From positions 2,418,001 through 2,482,000 of the forward strand of contig OY782882.1 of assembly GCA_963678485.1 (NCBI GenBank): 64,000 bases of DNA, in the 5' to 3' direction. Source of the stretch: CALGYY01 sp963678485 (GTDB taxonomy: Bacteria > Bacteroidota > Bacteroidia > Bacteroidales > CAIWKO01). Both the position numbers and the translations under genes were made by a program. The notes below the pieces were generated by a model. It searched no databases, was not told the origin of the DNA, and saw nothing but the letters and a program-made list of their open reading frames with translations. Below, in pieces: positions 54,001 to 61,483 of the stretch. How positions within the stretch are numbered: position 1 is the first letter of the stretch; every line of letters starts with the position of its first letter.

Positions 54001-56557
54001 TAAAACCTTCTATGATGAGGCCGTCCTTGCTAATATGTTGCCCTCAGGAGCCACGCAAGAATGCTTAAGAGGCAGGGTCGCTTCAATAGCTTATTATGAT
54101 GAATTATCGAGCAGCATTAATGATTATGATGTGGCGACGCACTATAGCTATGATGTGCATGGAAATGTAAAGACCATTTATCAGGAAATAGACGCGATGG
54201 AGAACTATCAATCAAGATTTAAGAAAATTGAGTATGAATATGATCTAATAAGTGGTAAAGTTTTATTAGTAAAATATCAGGTAGGGGCTCCCGATCAGTT
54301 TTTCCATAAATATATATATGATGCAGATAATCGAATTACGAATGTATTTACTTCAAGAGATAGTCTCATTTGGGATCAGGATGCAAAATATTTTTACTAT
54401 TTGCATGGTCCACTAGCAAGAACCGAGATTGGAGAACAAAAAGTTCAGGGGGTTGATTATGTTTATACGCTGCAAGGTTGGATTAAGGGAATCAACTCAA
54501 CGAATCTTGATGGACATAATGATGTTGGGAAAGATGGTGTTTATGATGATGCAACCGGTCAGGGAACATATTTAAAAGATTTTATTAATATTCATAAAGG
54601 TATTCCTGAGGATGCTGCGTCTTATTCCTTGAATTATTATAAAGATGTTCACAATCTAAGTGATGTGTATGATTATGAGGCAATAAAAAGTTCTTCAAAT
54701 AATTTTCTTGCTACTGATGCATATAATGTTTCCAATAACCTATATAATGGAAATATATCATCAATGGTAACAACCATTTATCCTACTTCGGGCTCAGAGA
54801 ATGCAGATCCTCTGTTATATAAATATAAGTATGATCAGCTTAATCGTATTAAAGAGATGCAAGCATATCGGTCTGAAGCTGTACTTTCACTAAACACATG
54901 GGCAACTCCCTCTCAAGTGTATGCTTCTCTCTATGGATATGATCCGAATGGAAATATAGACACCTTGATGCGTGAGTGTACAGGAACCAATGTATTTGAT
55001 GAGTTGAAATATAAATATATTGCGCAATCCAACAGGCTTGATTATGTGACAGATAAATCAAACAGTGTAAGTATTCCCGGCGAGATTACGAGTCAATCTT
55101 CAGGAAATTATCGTTACGACGAAATTGGAAATCTAATTGCAGATGTAGGAGGTAACCTTGGTAGCAATATTGTGGATGGTATATCATGGACCGTTTATGG
55201 AAAGATAAAACATATTACTTTTGCCTCTGGCAGCATTGTCTCCATTGATTATTTATATGATCCAATGGGGAACAGAATTGAGAAAAAAGTAACGTATGAT
55301 GATCAAGTATTAGAAACTTGGTACATCCGAGATGCTCAGGGTAATATTATGTCAACCTACACCGTTGACAATAATTCGGAGTTGATGCTTGGAGAAATAG
55401 AGATGTATGGATCTTCACGTCTTGGATCAATAATTATTAATACACCTATTGCAGATTTGCATTCCGATTCAATTAAAATTCGTACTTTAGGTCATAAATT
55501 GTATGAGCTTTCTAACCATTTAGGAAATGTGATAACAACAGTATCCGATGTGAAGCCTATAGATGTAGTTAACGGTTCTACTGTAGATCAGTACATTGCC
55601 GATCTGCAATCCTCCGTAGACTACTTCCCCTTTGGCGCCCAACTCCCCGGTAGAGGATTTAGCACTAGTTCGTATAGGTTTGGGTTCAATGGGCAGGAGA
55701 AAGATAACGAGGTGTATGGTGAAGGTAATGCATACACAGCAATGTTTTGGGAGTATGATCCACGAATTGGCAGACGTTGGAATCGTGACCCTTTTGATAA
55801 ACCATGGATGAGCCCATATCATGCTTTTAGTAATAAACCTATATTTAATATTGACCCCAACGGAGCTGTAGATGGTGGTTACGAAAAAGACTGGAATGAA
55901 GAAACTCAACAATATGATGCCCCGAAAAAGGTAAATGATAAGGGGGGCGAAGATTTTGATTATACTTTGTTTAATGGAGGACCTCTTGATGCTCAGATGC
56001 AGACACTTAATAGGAAATCAGGTGAGTGTTCATGGGGGGACTATTCGACAAGTGAAATAAACCCTCTAACTGGTGGGCAATTTATTAGAGGGAGCATGGA
56101 ATATGATTTATGGATAGACCCCATCGATGTTGTTGCTGGTATTTTAGGAGGTATAGCTGTTTCAGCCGGGAAAACTACAGCTAAAGTTGCTTCGGATGCT
56201 GCAATAAAATCTGGAGATGAAATTGCTAACGCTGGAGCTAATTTAATTGATGATGCAACAAACGCTGTTAAACCAAAATTGAATCCTGTTAATACAGGTA
56301 CACGAGTAGGTTCAGCAGCATATAAGAGTCTTAATTCTATTGATGCCCAGCACTTTTATTCGAATATTATAGACAACTACGCATCTGATGCAGCGAAGTT
56401 TACCGTGAAAGGAGCTGATGATGTTGTTAGAGATTTATATCAAGTAAGTGGTTCGCTTAATGGAAAATCAGGTGTTTTTGAATGGATGGTTGAAGGAATA
56501 AAAATTGTTCATAGGAGATTTATTGAAGGTAAAGTTGTAAATGGAATCCCAAATTAA
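48032..56557 (+). CDS. giant RHS-repeat polymorphic toxin-like protein
   Basis: 2841 aa from the ATG at 48032. A signal peptide ends near IKTQAA. DUF6443-like start region (about 310-400, VTYYDGSLRNRQAVTKINSE and IYDFQGRPAVTILPT), many YD-type repeats from about 1830 on (YYYDQAGNLVRTVPPKG, YDPNGNIDTLMRE), then the RHS-core hallmark PMGNRIEKKV, NHLGNVITTVSD, DYFPFGAQLPGRG, FGFNGQEKDNEVYGEGNAY, DPRIGRRWNRDP and SNKPIFNIDPNGA. Beyond it lie about 230 residues unlike the shell: a hydrophobic Ala/Gly segment, then a terminal module FYSNIIDNYASDAAKF... GVFEWMVEGIKIVHRRFI. The shell-plus-variable-tip plan is that of polymorphic toxins. Confidence 0.85.
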   Translation: MSKIRFIILVILVFVGIKTQAAKEVYLDFLQGNEIKTSVNDWLVGDIKYALYFQQGDPRNYSNLKVTNNLTFEIDHDAMKVSSIDYDEITISLRLYKYSALSNYVTEDVTMTIQKNAIGDFIDDKKVYVFSGYRRIVIDVLSITVSGSSGTSSLTVAPEDVKLTNEVIVDRCYTEFGNGVVQNIGHSTIQNGEAWVYWPYLPGAEEYELEWIHVSDVGEQLSTISPTDLFYSFKNNGTKVRIHDNFYRIPIIYERGYLIFRVRGVGRLCDHSDEEIYTEWTLDDNYPNIKHISDVPITSQIFIGSGVEHSASINWQYNATFAEDGLRKDVVTYYDGSLRNRQAVTKINSEKTTIVGETIYDFQGRPAVTILPTPAYSEEIKYFNEFNRNIGGEKFSREDFDLDQSTGSCNSSDAAAMSDLNEGAAFYYGTQKTDHEMLDAYQGNVPDSKGYPYTQVEYMPDNTGRIRRQGGVGLEFQLNSNRETKYLYGQPCQPELDRLFGSEVGYFSHYKKNVVTDPNGQSSVSYLDMHGRVVATALSGLKPATLDSVDGYLKYYNNNVTWNVLDGNNDTVGNSLIVNSYFTVTEDNGYSVYYLATGGKYEDECIPNICFDCVYDLKLRIYNECGDSVFFDDFRIGDMPNSEPESIECANPLDEDYYSKTLNLTVGYYHIEKTLSVNQEAVAKYADIYIEKNNCIKNINNFLTPELAVNNESDCEYTCEECMRDLDVNASDYNERYRECKEICSEYMSYCDMVRFQMLLDVSPNGQYAEYDLSTGTATNKPLSIFNSANELPNHPYWRNGTFKNDNGALTEIPYYDGVTEVYDASIDGSGANPLMVHPNANNQGYHFHPNNYLSIEDFCLNWENSWAEGLLNMHPEYLMLDWCDLIIQDTIKTGTVFCNSSMFDSLLIATDSYSEAVQLGLLASSPNSNYLSWPGANNDNETYYRILYKDPYFKNISSTYWNMMADMLKNPTNPEKTYYAMSAIAQRVPPQYTVSSISPNTLYDFASDPVFMNAEWELFKNLYLSQKQFIQTWHRTVWSFDNNASNYCIGTGNFFPDFVVEPSDLNTFLTTNEPCNISSFYLYGPKVKRFVDINDFFNGNHGQFNIQGNFYTDPASYVQQMEDQAGMENYSNLEICPLALELRFWLNDMIVANNLLVATDLNQTTSFGPSLYSAFASLAGTDATINSNAIWTPSYSGNMLSAEIRINNLQSCGTNAISLTKPTNVNWNNIHSIIALTDVAAYLSGYKFILKAIADDDDDINTPDVVINIEGYTCLPISGCDFSDVCGPTEELSDLTDLMNSFLVYNDYTSASINFINGDEAPLVTNRLRNIVGNNLTTWELASTGTNTHTIHIHSSGTSYYQVVFNCSVFNATNVLYRFDDVSSDPNSGNNCFVLKVRMFDAMTNAFIGVETVTGCVTIEPGPSAPLFDAGLCDTELQCQGFEMKTRLQLELFMNKIVEENEFLPSVQVNLTTNSFVGDNLLSNLGVLSGNSLYWYGNDVSPHKYVGGFTVQQGNTNLNEAMCNLELEFHDATPAFDIEDIVEFSNLLVDETNAQFGKYYHFTVMAANSNNEYELMDGVSCFPLMNCSSCPPLNEPVFTENFDGGVMLGNSQVPVAGSTCYTYNEYRVIQDANAFCSSRNYNLLDTHLPGSGYYMIVTKPNENEFDPPVFIWYKDNIPVENNKEYTISFEAGYPVDTSDYARSITAWANGSKEVSHSSDIGNGWFKNTFTWFSGPSDNLDLAFTTFNCTNRPVALDDILIYLSECPPANFAPQETPIIGLENPCDSALLPTAQNNAQLAFDWYNDSVRTSIMQVLNSKCLRNAVETFNISYKDHEHHYTLYYYDQAGNLVRTVPPKGVERVSETSFATVDTDRKQHKVAPSKQFFTNHSYASTYKYNSLNQVVSQETPDAGISNFWYDMLGRIVLSQNAEQNTHNNYSYTIYDEQGRISEVGEIESSSAPTAGNGGFIADADLQAWWSLLINTVRKQVTKTFYDEAVLANMLPSGATQECLRGRVASIAYYDELSSSINDYDVATHYSYDVHGNVKTIYQEIDAMENYQSRFKKIEYEYDLISGKVLLVKYQVGAPDQFFHKYIYDADNRITNVFTSRDSLIWDQDAKYFYYLHGPLARTEIGEQKVQGVDYVYTLQGWIKGINSTNLDGHNDVGKDGVYDDATGQGTYLKDFINIHKGIPEDAASYSLNYYKDVHNLSDVYDYEAIKSSSNNFLATDAYNVSNNLYNGNISSMVTTIYPTSGSENADPLLYKYKYDQLNRIKEMQAYRSEAVLSLNTWATPSQVYASLYGYDPNGNIDTLMRECTGTNVFDELKYKYIAQSNRLDYVTDKSNSVSIPGEITSQSSGNYRYDEIGNLIADVGGNLGSNIVDGISWTVYGKIKHITFASGSIVSIDYLYDPMGNRIEKKVTYDDQVLETWYIRDAQGNIMSTYTVDNNSELMLGEIEMYGSSRLGSIIINTPIADLHSDSIKIRTLGHKLYELSNHLGNVITTVSDVKPIDVVNGSTVDQYIADLQSSVDYFPFGAQLPGRGFSTSSYRFGFNGQEKDNEVYGEGNAYTAMFWEYDPRIGRRWNRDPFDKPWMSPYHAFSNKPIFNIDPNGAVDGGYEKDWNEETQQYDAPKKVNDKGGEDFDYTLFNGGPLDAQMQTLNRKSGECSWGDYSTSEINPLTGGQFIRGSMEYDLWIDPIDVVAGILGGIAVSAGKTTAKVASDAAIKSGDEIANAGANLIDDATNAVKPKLNPVNTGTRVGSAAYKSLNSIDAQHFYSNIIDNYASDAAKFTVKGADDVVRDLYQVSGSLNGKSGVFEWMVEGIKIVHRRFIEGKVVNGIPN

Positions 56558-56565
56558 AAAGAATT

Positions 56566-57024
56566 ATGATAGAATTAATTTATAATCTTCCGATGAACTG
56601 GGGGATATTATTTATAGGGTTGAAAAATGATTGGTTAACAACACAGGATGTTAGTAAAATAGCTAATATGTACTCAAGCAATCTGAAATGTTGCGGTAAT
56701 TTCTTGACAGATTTATACGTAAACGAGGACGATAAAAATGTTATTCTTAGTTTAATTAAGGATAATTTCGAACTAGATGAACAGAACGCTATTAAATATT
56801 GGCAACTATTTTTTCTTAATAAAATTGAACAATCAAAAATGCCAATCAATGAAAAATTGAGAGAGATTGAAATTCAGTGGGCACGATTTGATTATCCGGA
56901 AGAATGGCGAGGTTTCATCTATTATCTTCCGAACGAAAAAGTGAATACAAACGATGGTATTTATAATATATTTATGAGTTACATAAATATAGAGAAAAAG
57001 AAATTGAAAAAATGTTTATATTAA
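56566..57024 (+). CDS. candidate immunity protein (DUF2247-like)
   Basis: 152 aa, without a signal peptide, so cytoplasmic. Eight bases after the RHS toxin stop, in the usual place of an immunity gene. Motif-like IEIQWARFDYPEEWRGFIYYLP in the C-half resembles the DUF2247 family (ending xIxxxFDYPxxxxxFIxYMP), found beside polymorphic toxins. A lysine-rich end (NIEKKKLKKCLY). Immunity role is inferred from position and small acidic/helical make-up; no structure comparison was possible. Confidence 0.6.
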   Translation: MIELIYNLPMNWGILFIGLKNDWLTTQDVSKIANMYSSNLKCCGNFLTDLYVNEDDKNVILSLIKDNFELDEQNAIKYWQLFFLNKIEQSKMPINEKLREIEIQWARFDYPEEWRGFIYYLPNEKVNTNDGIYNIFMSYINIEKKKLKKCLY

Positions 57025-57104
57025 TAGCTATACCGTTCGGGGAAATTAGTGTTGATAAATGATTATTCTATTTCAGTTGATTAAATCACTAATCATATAG
57101 ATAA

Positions 57105-57139
57105 AACTCGATGAAAGCTAACTTACATCGAGTTCGTTT
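57105..57139. terminator. bidirectional terminator
   Basis: AACTCGATG (57105-57113) pairs with CATCGAGTT (57126-57134), followed by CGTTTTTCTT on plus and TTTTATC on minus. It ends the giant operon and the leftward mobilization operon; the stop of the 83-aa gene is in its loop. Confidence 0.8.
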
Positions 57140-57369
57140 TTCTTATTCGCTTTTTGAATTTGTTCAGCAATCATACTAATCGCCTCTAGCATCTCTTGAA
57201 AGACATTGCTCTGAATTATAAGATTCTTTTTAGCTTCGCCAACCGTGATGCTAAACTCGCAGTACTTTCCCGGTTTCGGCCTTATCCATACGATAATCGT
57301 TGAACCGTAGTAGGGTTCTCGCTTTTCGTCCTCTTCCCCTTTTGTGGGTTTGATTATTTCCTTTTCCAT
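57118..57369 (-). CDS. small protein of the mobilization cluster
   Basis: 83 aa, acidic, with a central strand pattern (STIIVWIRPKPGKYCEFSI) and a helical end (VFQEMLEAISMIAEQIQKANKK). No recognised family. Last gene of the leftward cluster, about 100 bases after ArdC-like. Possibly an accessory or single-strand binding-like protein; unknown. Confidence 0.55.
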   Translation of the reverse strand: MEKEIIKPTKGEEDEKREPYYGSTIIVWIRPKPGKYCEFSITVGEAKKNLIIQSNVFQEMLEAISMIAEQIQKANKKNELDVS

Positions 57370-57467
57370 TTTCTGAATTTTTAGGTTATACCACTATTGA
57401 AAGAACTTTTCAATGGAAGCATAGCTCCACAAAAAAGTATTGTCAAGAAAAACTAAATCACGAATTT

Positions 57468-58445
57468 TTACCTTTCAATCTCAATAGCACCATCAGCCAA
57501 TTTCTCTCTGGCTTTTAATATTTGTCTGTTTCTTTCATTTTCAACTATGCTTTTTTCTTTTGGTACCCCTGAACCTTCAAGCTCTTTTTCCTTCAGAGTA
57601 ATATCCAAAATAAAATCAGTTGCTCTTTGAGCTTGGGCACTTGCATAAACAACAAATCTTTTATCCTGTTTTAGTCTTTCAAGCCAGCCATTGATATATG
57701 CTGCATTATTTTCAAGTTGCTCAATAGGTATTCCGGCATAGGATTTAAGATATGAGGCTCCCATTTCAGCGGTAAGTTCCTCGATGGCATAATCGCTTGA
57801 GCGCATCCCTTTGCTTTCTAAAAGTTCGCGGCGGTTCAGCCGTTCACTATGTCCTGTACTGTGCACCAGTTCATGGAAAAGAGTGCTGTAATAGTCTTCA
57901 CTCTTGGTAAAAGTCTCCATTTTAGGCATATTAACAAAATCTTCCGCTTTGTTATAATATGCGCTTTGTTCGTTGAATTGTACTCTTGGACATTTTGGCA
58001 TCTCACTGATAATTTTCTCACAGGTTTCTAAAGGCGGGTTTTCTTTTTTCTCAACTTGCGGGATTTTGTTTTCGGGGATGCCGTTGCATTGAGATACATT
58101 AAAGACTCGGTAGTATCTGAGCATGGGAACTTTTTTCGTTTCCCCGGTTTCCTTATCTTCGTTGTCCAACCATTTCCAAAACACTACTTCATGGGATCGT
58201 TCTCCCTTTTTCACGACACCACCCAGATCATTGGCTTGTTTGAGGGTGAGAAAATAATTGCGAGGATACTTTAGCGTAGAGAGAAGCCATACGTTGATCC
58301 CACGGTAAGGCTTACCGCTGACAAGGTTTTTTGGAAGACCGGAATCAGTCCAGGGCTGTCGCCAAGGAACCACTCCTTTTTCTAAGTGTTCGATAATACG
58401 GTTAGTGACAATTGTATAAACATCGGTTTTGTTTTGTTGATGCAT
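57468..58445 (-). CDS. ArdC-like antirestriction protein
   Basis: 325 aa. The N-terminal ssDNA-binding domain (about 8-125: VTNRIIEHLEKGVVPWRQPW, RGINVWLLS, VVFWKW) precedes a zinc metalloprotease-like domain with HELVHSTGH (191-199) and a downstream EELTAEMGA (222-230) for the third ligand. This is ArdC/DUF1738 architecture; ArdC protects the entering ssDNA from host restriction and helps transfer. Full length. Eight bases after the relaxase stop, typical of conjugative elements. Confidence 0.87.
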   Translation of the reverse strand: MHQQNKTDVYTIVTNRIIEHLEKGVVPWRQPWTDSGLPKNLVSGKPYRGINVWLLSTLKYPRNYFLTLKQANDLGGVVKKGERSHEVVFWKWLDNEDKETGETKKVPMLRYYRVFNVSQCNGIPENKIPQVEKKENPPLETCEKIISEMPKCPRVQFNEQSAYYNKAEDFVNMPKMETFTKSEDYYSTLFHELVHSTGHSERLNRRELLESKGMRSSDYAIEELTAEMGASYLKSYAGIPIEQLENNAAYINGWLERLKQDKRFVVYASAQAQRATDFILDITLKEKELEGSGVPKEKSIVENERNRQILKAREKLADGAIEIER

Positions 58446-58453
58446 GAAATTTT

Positions 58454-59296
58454 TTATCTGTTAAGGTTGATAATTCTTCCCTTCTGTTTTCTCTGATTGC
58501 TTTCGAGTTCTTTTGATCTCTGAATTGTTTTCTCTAGTTTTTGCAATCTCTCTTCAGTAAACCCAAGTCGATTTAATCTGTACTTCTTTTCTTTGAATAC
58601 CACACCGGAGATTTTGCCGCCCCGGATATAGGTTTGCAATCCACATTCTTTCAATTTCTTATAAAAATCATTTTTTGATATCGCCGTTTTGTAACACTTT
58701 TCTATCATCTCAGATAGAAGCTCTTTATTGGTTGCCCTCCCTGTCCTGCTTTTTAAGCGGTATTGTTTATCAGAGAGGGCTAGTGCTTTTTTTTCGTAAT
58801 TGACCAGTGATTTGTTTAGTTCAGGGTATCTCTCAACTTGATACTCCTGCGCTTTTTTCTTTAATTCCTGAAGGTGCACTTTGGAAAGTCTCATGCCTTT
58901 GCCGGTTTGGTCAACACCAGAAACACATAGATGAACATGATAATGCCCCTTATCGAAATGTGGCACGGCCAGCATCAGACCGTATTTTCCCCGCCTGCGG
59001 ATATATTCTCTTGTAATATCCTCGAGCTTTTCCAGTGAGATATTCCCGGCATCGTCAGTGTGAAAAGAAATGATTTCATGCGTCAGGATAACGCTGTCTT
59101 TTCTTTTGTTTTTTCTGCCCTGTTCGTTTTTAGTGTATTGCGTAACCCAATCCTTAATGCTGTCTCCTTTCAGGTTATGGGTAATGGTAAAACTTTTGCC
59201 TTGCTTGTTATACAGCCGGTCTTTATCATGGATCATGTAATCCAACACCTTTTGAAATGAAGCATTTGATTTATGTGATTTGATTTTGATGATCAT
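58454..59296 (-). CDS. relaxase / mobilization nuclease (MOBP-like)
   Basis: 280 aa. Candidate nicking Tyr20 (VLDYMIHDKDRLYN). HUH motif GHYHVHLCVSG with His118/120/122. The fold between (SVILTHEIISFHTDDAGN...) matches VirD2/MobA-type relaxases. C-terminal part is rich in Lys and helices. It nicks at oriT and pilots the strand. The oriT itself was not located; intergenic gaps here are too short except at the ends. Overlaps MobC by 26 bases. Confidence 0.85.
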   Translation of the reverse strand: MIIKIKSHKSNASFQKVLDYMIHDKDRLYNKQGKSFTITHNLKGDSIKDWVTQYTKNEQGRKNKRKDSVILTHEIISFHTDDAGNISLEKLEDITREYIRRRGKYGLMLAVPHFDKGHYHVHLCVSGVDQTGKGMRLSKVHLQELKKKAQEYQVERYPELNKSLVNYEKKALALSDKQYRLKSRTGRATNKELLSEMIEKCYKTAISKNDFYKKLKECGLQTYIRGGKISGVVFKEKKYRLNRLGFTEERLQKLEKTIQRSKELESNQRKQKGRIINLNR

Positions 59297-59846
59297 CGGA
59301 GTTTAAAAAAGCGATTAATTGTTCCTTGAGCAAAGGGTTCTTCTCAATTTCCCTTCTGATTAACTCTTCCAGAGTGATGGGATGCTCAAAGGAGTTAGTA
59401 ATTTGGGTTTCAAGTTTTTCAATTTGTCGTTCAACATCCTTAACCTTTTGTTCCTTTCCCCAGAGATATCTCTCTCTTTTAGAAGCGATGGATTGGATTT
59501 CATTGAGGGTATCCCACAGCAATTGCCGAAGTTCATACACTATTGACTTGTCTGGGACGATATAGGTCTTTCGTATGTATGCCAGTGCAGCATGGCGAAT
59601 GAATGTAGTAATCGCCATTTTATGTCTTCTGGCTGCGGAGCTAACTGTTGAATAATCACCGTTCTTTTTGGAAATCCATACGATGAATTCCGGTTTGTCA
59701 GCCCTTTGCTTTCGGCGGTAATCACGGATATATTGCTTCCAATATCGCCTCTTTGCCTCAAGGATTTCCTCGGGGCTTCCGTTTTCAAGCACACCTGAGC
59801 CTTGAAGAAATGCCCAAATTCCCTCTTTATTTGGCTTCTGTTGCAT
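59271..59846 (-). CDS. MobC-like relaxosome protein
   Basis: 191 aa when started at M14 (ATG at 59846); the frame opens 13 codons earlier. An RHH-type region (EFIVWISKKNGDYSTVSSAARRHKMAITTFIRHAALAYI, key runs TVSSAARRHKMAITTFIRHA) is the MobC DNA-binding pattern, followed by a coiled coil (about 130-165, KRERYLWGKEQKVKDVERQIEKLE in part). It helps the relaxase find and melt oriT. Overlaps the coupling protein gene by 20 bases and the relaxase gene by 26. Confidence 0.75.
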   Translation of the reverse strand: MQQKPNKEGIWAFLQGSGVLENGSPEEILEAKRRYWKQYIRDYRRKQRADKPEFIVWISKKNGDYSTVSSAARRHKMAITTFIRHAALAYIRKTYIVPDKSIVYELRQLLWDTLNEIQSIASKRERYLWGKEQKVKDVERQIEKLETQITNSFEHPITLEELIRREIEKNPLLKEQLIAFLNSDDHQNQIT

Positions 59847-61284
59847 TTTCTTCCTGAAGGTTAGGATGAGTTGGCAAGATGGCAATCGGGCTATTTTGGG
59901 CTTCGTTTATTGTTTCCGGGGGAGGCATTGAAGCATATTGCCTGAACTTGTTCTGCTTATAATAAGGCCTTAACCTAACTTTAATTGGCGGATGGTGTCC
60001 GCAAACTAGCAAAGCCCTGTTTAACTTCATCATGCGGATCTCATCCGAGGTCATTAAGCTGCGAACGACCTTTTGCCCTTTGGTATCCACGAATTCAAAC
60101 TTGCCGAGTATTCGTTCTAGTTCAGAAGCGGTTTCAAGCGACTGTCCCGTGAAAAACAACTTGGCAAAACAATTGGCCCGAATGCCGTCGGCTTCATACT
60201 TACCGTAGTTATGCAGAAGCTGATTAAAGTCCTGCAACAGGAGCATAATACCTGCACGGTGTTTTCTCACATTGGCTGTTGCTAAAGGTAGGGTGGGCAG
60301 GTTCAGTGATGCGGCCTCATCGACGAGCAGAAAGATATCTTGCTCATCCTTTGCAGGAAAACGGTTCAGTATAAAAGAAAAGAACTGCTCAAAAAATATC
60401 GAAGTCAATACGGAGTAATATCGCTGATCTGATACGGAATTTCTGATAAACAGCACGGTCGGTTTTTCCCGAAATTCCATGAAGTCAATGTTGTCGCAGG
60501 ATGTGACTTTAGCGATGGCTTCATCATTGAACAATTGCAAAGCAGCCTTGCATGTGGCAGTGATCCCAGATATTAACTTTTCGTCGAAAGAGATAAAGCT
60601 TTTATATTCGGCAAAGAGCGATTCATCGGCATATTTTGCAAAAAGGCTGTCCACCGATGCGGGATCTCCACCCAGCCGGTTAAGTAATTGGCGAACATTG
60701 TAAAGATTTTGATATTGCGCATCCTGTGTTTTTATGATGGTAATCAACATTGAAAGCAAAGAAGTTGCCTGAATAGTCCAAAAGGGATCTTTGCCATTAC
60801 TGCCAAGAGAGTTTGAAACCAGCATGGAGGCAATTTTCTGAATATCTGAAGAGTTGTTCGCACGGGCAAGAGGGTTATAACATGATGACCTTTCAGGATG
60901 AGTGAAGTTCAGTTCTTTTATTTGACACCCCTTCTGCTCAAGGGGGCCTGCAGTTTTCGTGTAAAGCTCTCCCGATGGATCATTCACAATAGAACTTCCT
61001 ATCATGGTGAACAGTGATGGAATAAGCACCACGCTTGATTTTCCGGTTCCGGTTCCCCCGATTACCATCGCGTTCTGGTAAGAATCTTTTCGCGTTAGGT
61101 TCCTTTTTCCTGTCAGGCAATAACCATGATTAAAGCGCGAAAGCAAAATTCCTTGCGAGGCGAAATCCGCCTTGTACTTGGTGTTCTGAGATAAAAACAA
61201 GTGCTCGATGGCTTCAAAGATGAAACTGAATGCCCCGGCGATCATTTCAAAAACAGAAGATAAAAGTTGAGTAATGGGTTCCAT
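59827..61284 (-). CDS. type IV coupling protein (TraG/VirD4-like)
   Basis: 485 aa. Walker A GGTGTGKS (76-83), Walker B FLLVDEAASL near residue 320, and a conserved ATANVRKHRAGIMLLLQDFNQL further on. The N-terminal 35 residues are amphipathic/hydrophobic and may be the membrane anchor; a long transmembrane region as in TraG of Gram-negatives is absent. It links relaxosome and secretion channel. Overlaps MobC gene start. The channel genes (VirB4 etc.) are not in the window. Confidence 0.87.
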   Translation of the reverse strand: MEPITQLLSSVFEMIAGAFSFIFEAIEHLFLSQNTKYKADFASQGILLSRFNHGYCLTGKRNLTRKDSYQNAMVIGGTGTGKSSVVLIPSLFTMIGSSIVNDPSGELYTKTAGPLEQKGCQIKELNFTHPERSSCYNPLARANNSSDIQKIASMLVSNSLGSNGKDPFWTIQATSLLSMLITIIKTQDAQYQNLYNVRQLLNRLGGDPASVDSLFAKYADESLFAEYKSFISFDEKLISGITATCKAALQLFNDEAIAKVTSCDNIDFMEFREKPTVLFIRNSVSDQRYYSVLTSIFFEQFFSFILNRFPAKDEQDIFLLVDEAASLNLPTLPLATANVRKHRAGIMLLLQDFNQLLHNYGKYEADGIRANCFAKLFFTGQSLETASELERILGKFEFVDTKGQKVVRSLMTSDEIRMMKLNRALLVCGHHPPIKVRLRPYYKQNKFRQYASMPPPETINEAQNSPIAILPTHPNLQEENATEAK

Positions 61285-61306
61285 ATAATTTGGTTTAAGA
61301 AATTGT

Positions 61307-61471
61307 TTAACTATTAATTTTTTTCAGGTAAATATTCACATGGTGAAGGATTACTTCTATCAGAGAGAGTGCGCCCCAAAGGGCGATCAGAAAGAGTTTC
61401 CAGAGAAGCTTAATAATCCATTTGATGGTCTTCCAAATAAATCTCAGAAATTTCATCATCAGTGTTCTCAT
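61307..61471 (-). CDS. small single-helix membrane protein, 54 aa
   Basis: ATG at 61471, 54 codons: MRTLMMKFLRFIWKTIKWII starts a highly hydrophobic, Trp/Lys/Leu-rich run (about 5-48) ending YLKKINS. It fits tightly between the vWA-like lipoprotein gene (12 bases upstream) and the coupling protein (22 bases downstream), in their direction. Strand-consistent, well-formed and too short for most callers. It may assist coupling-protein membrane binding; function is unknown. Confidence 0.6.
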   Translation of the reverse strand: MRTLMMKFLRFIWKTIKWIIKLLWKLFLIALWGALSLIEVILHHVNIYLKKINS

Positions 61472-61483
61472 GGTGTTTTTGAT

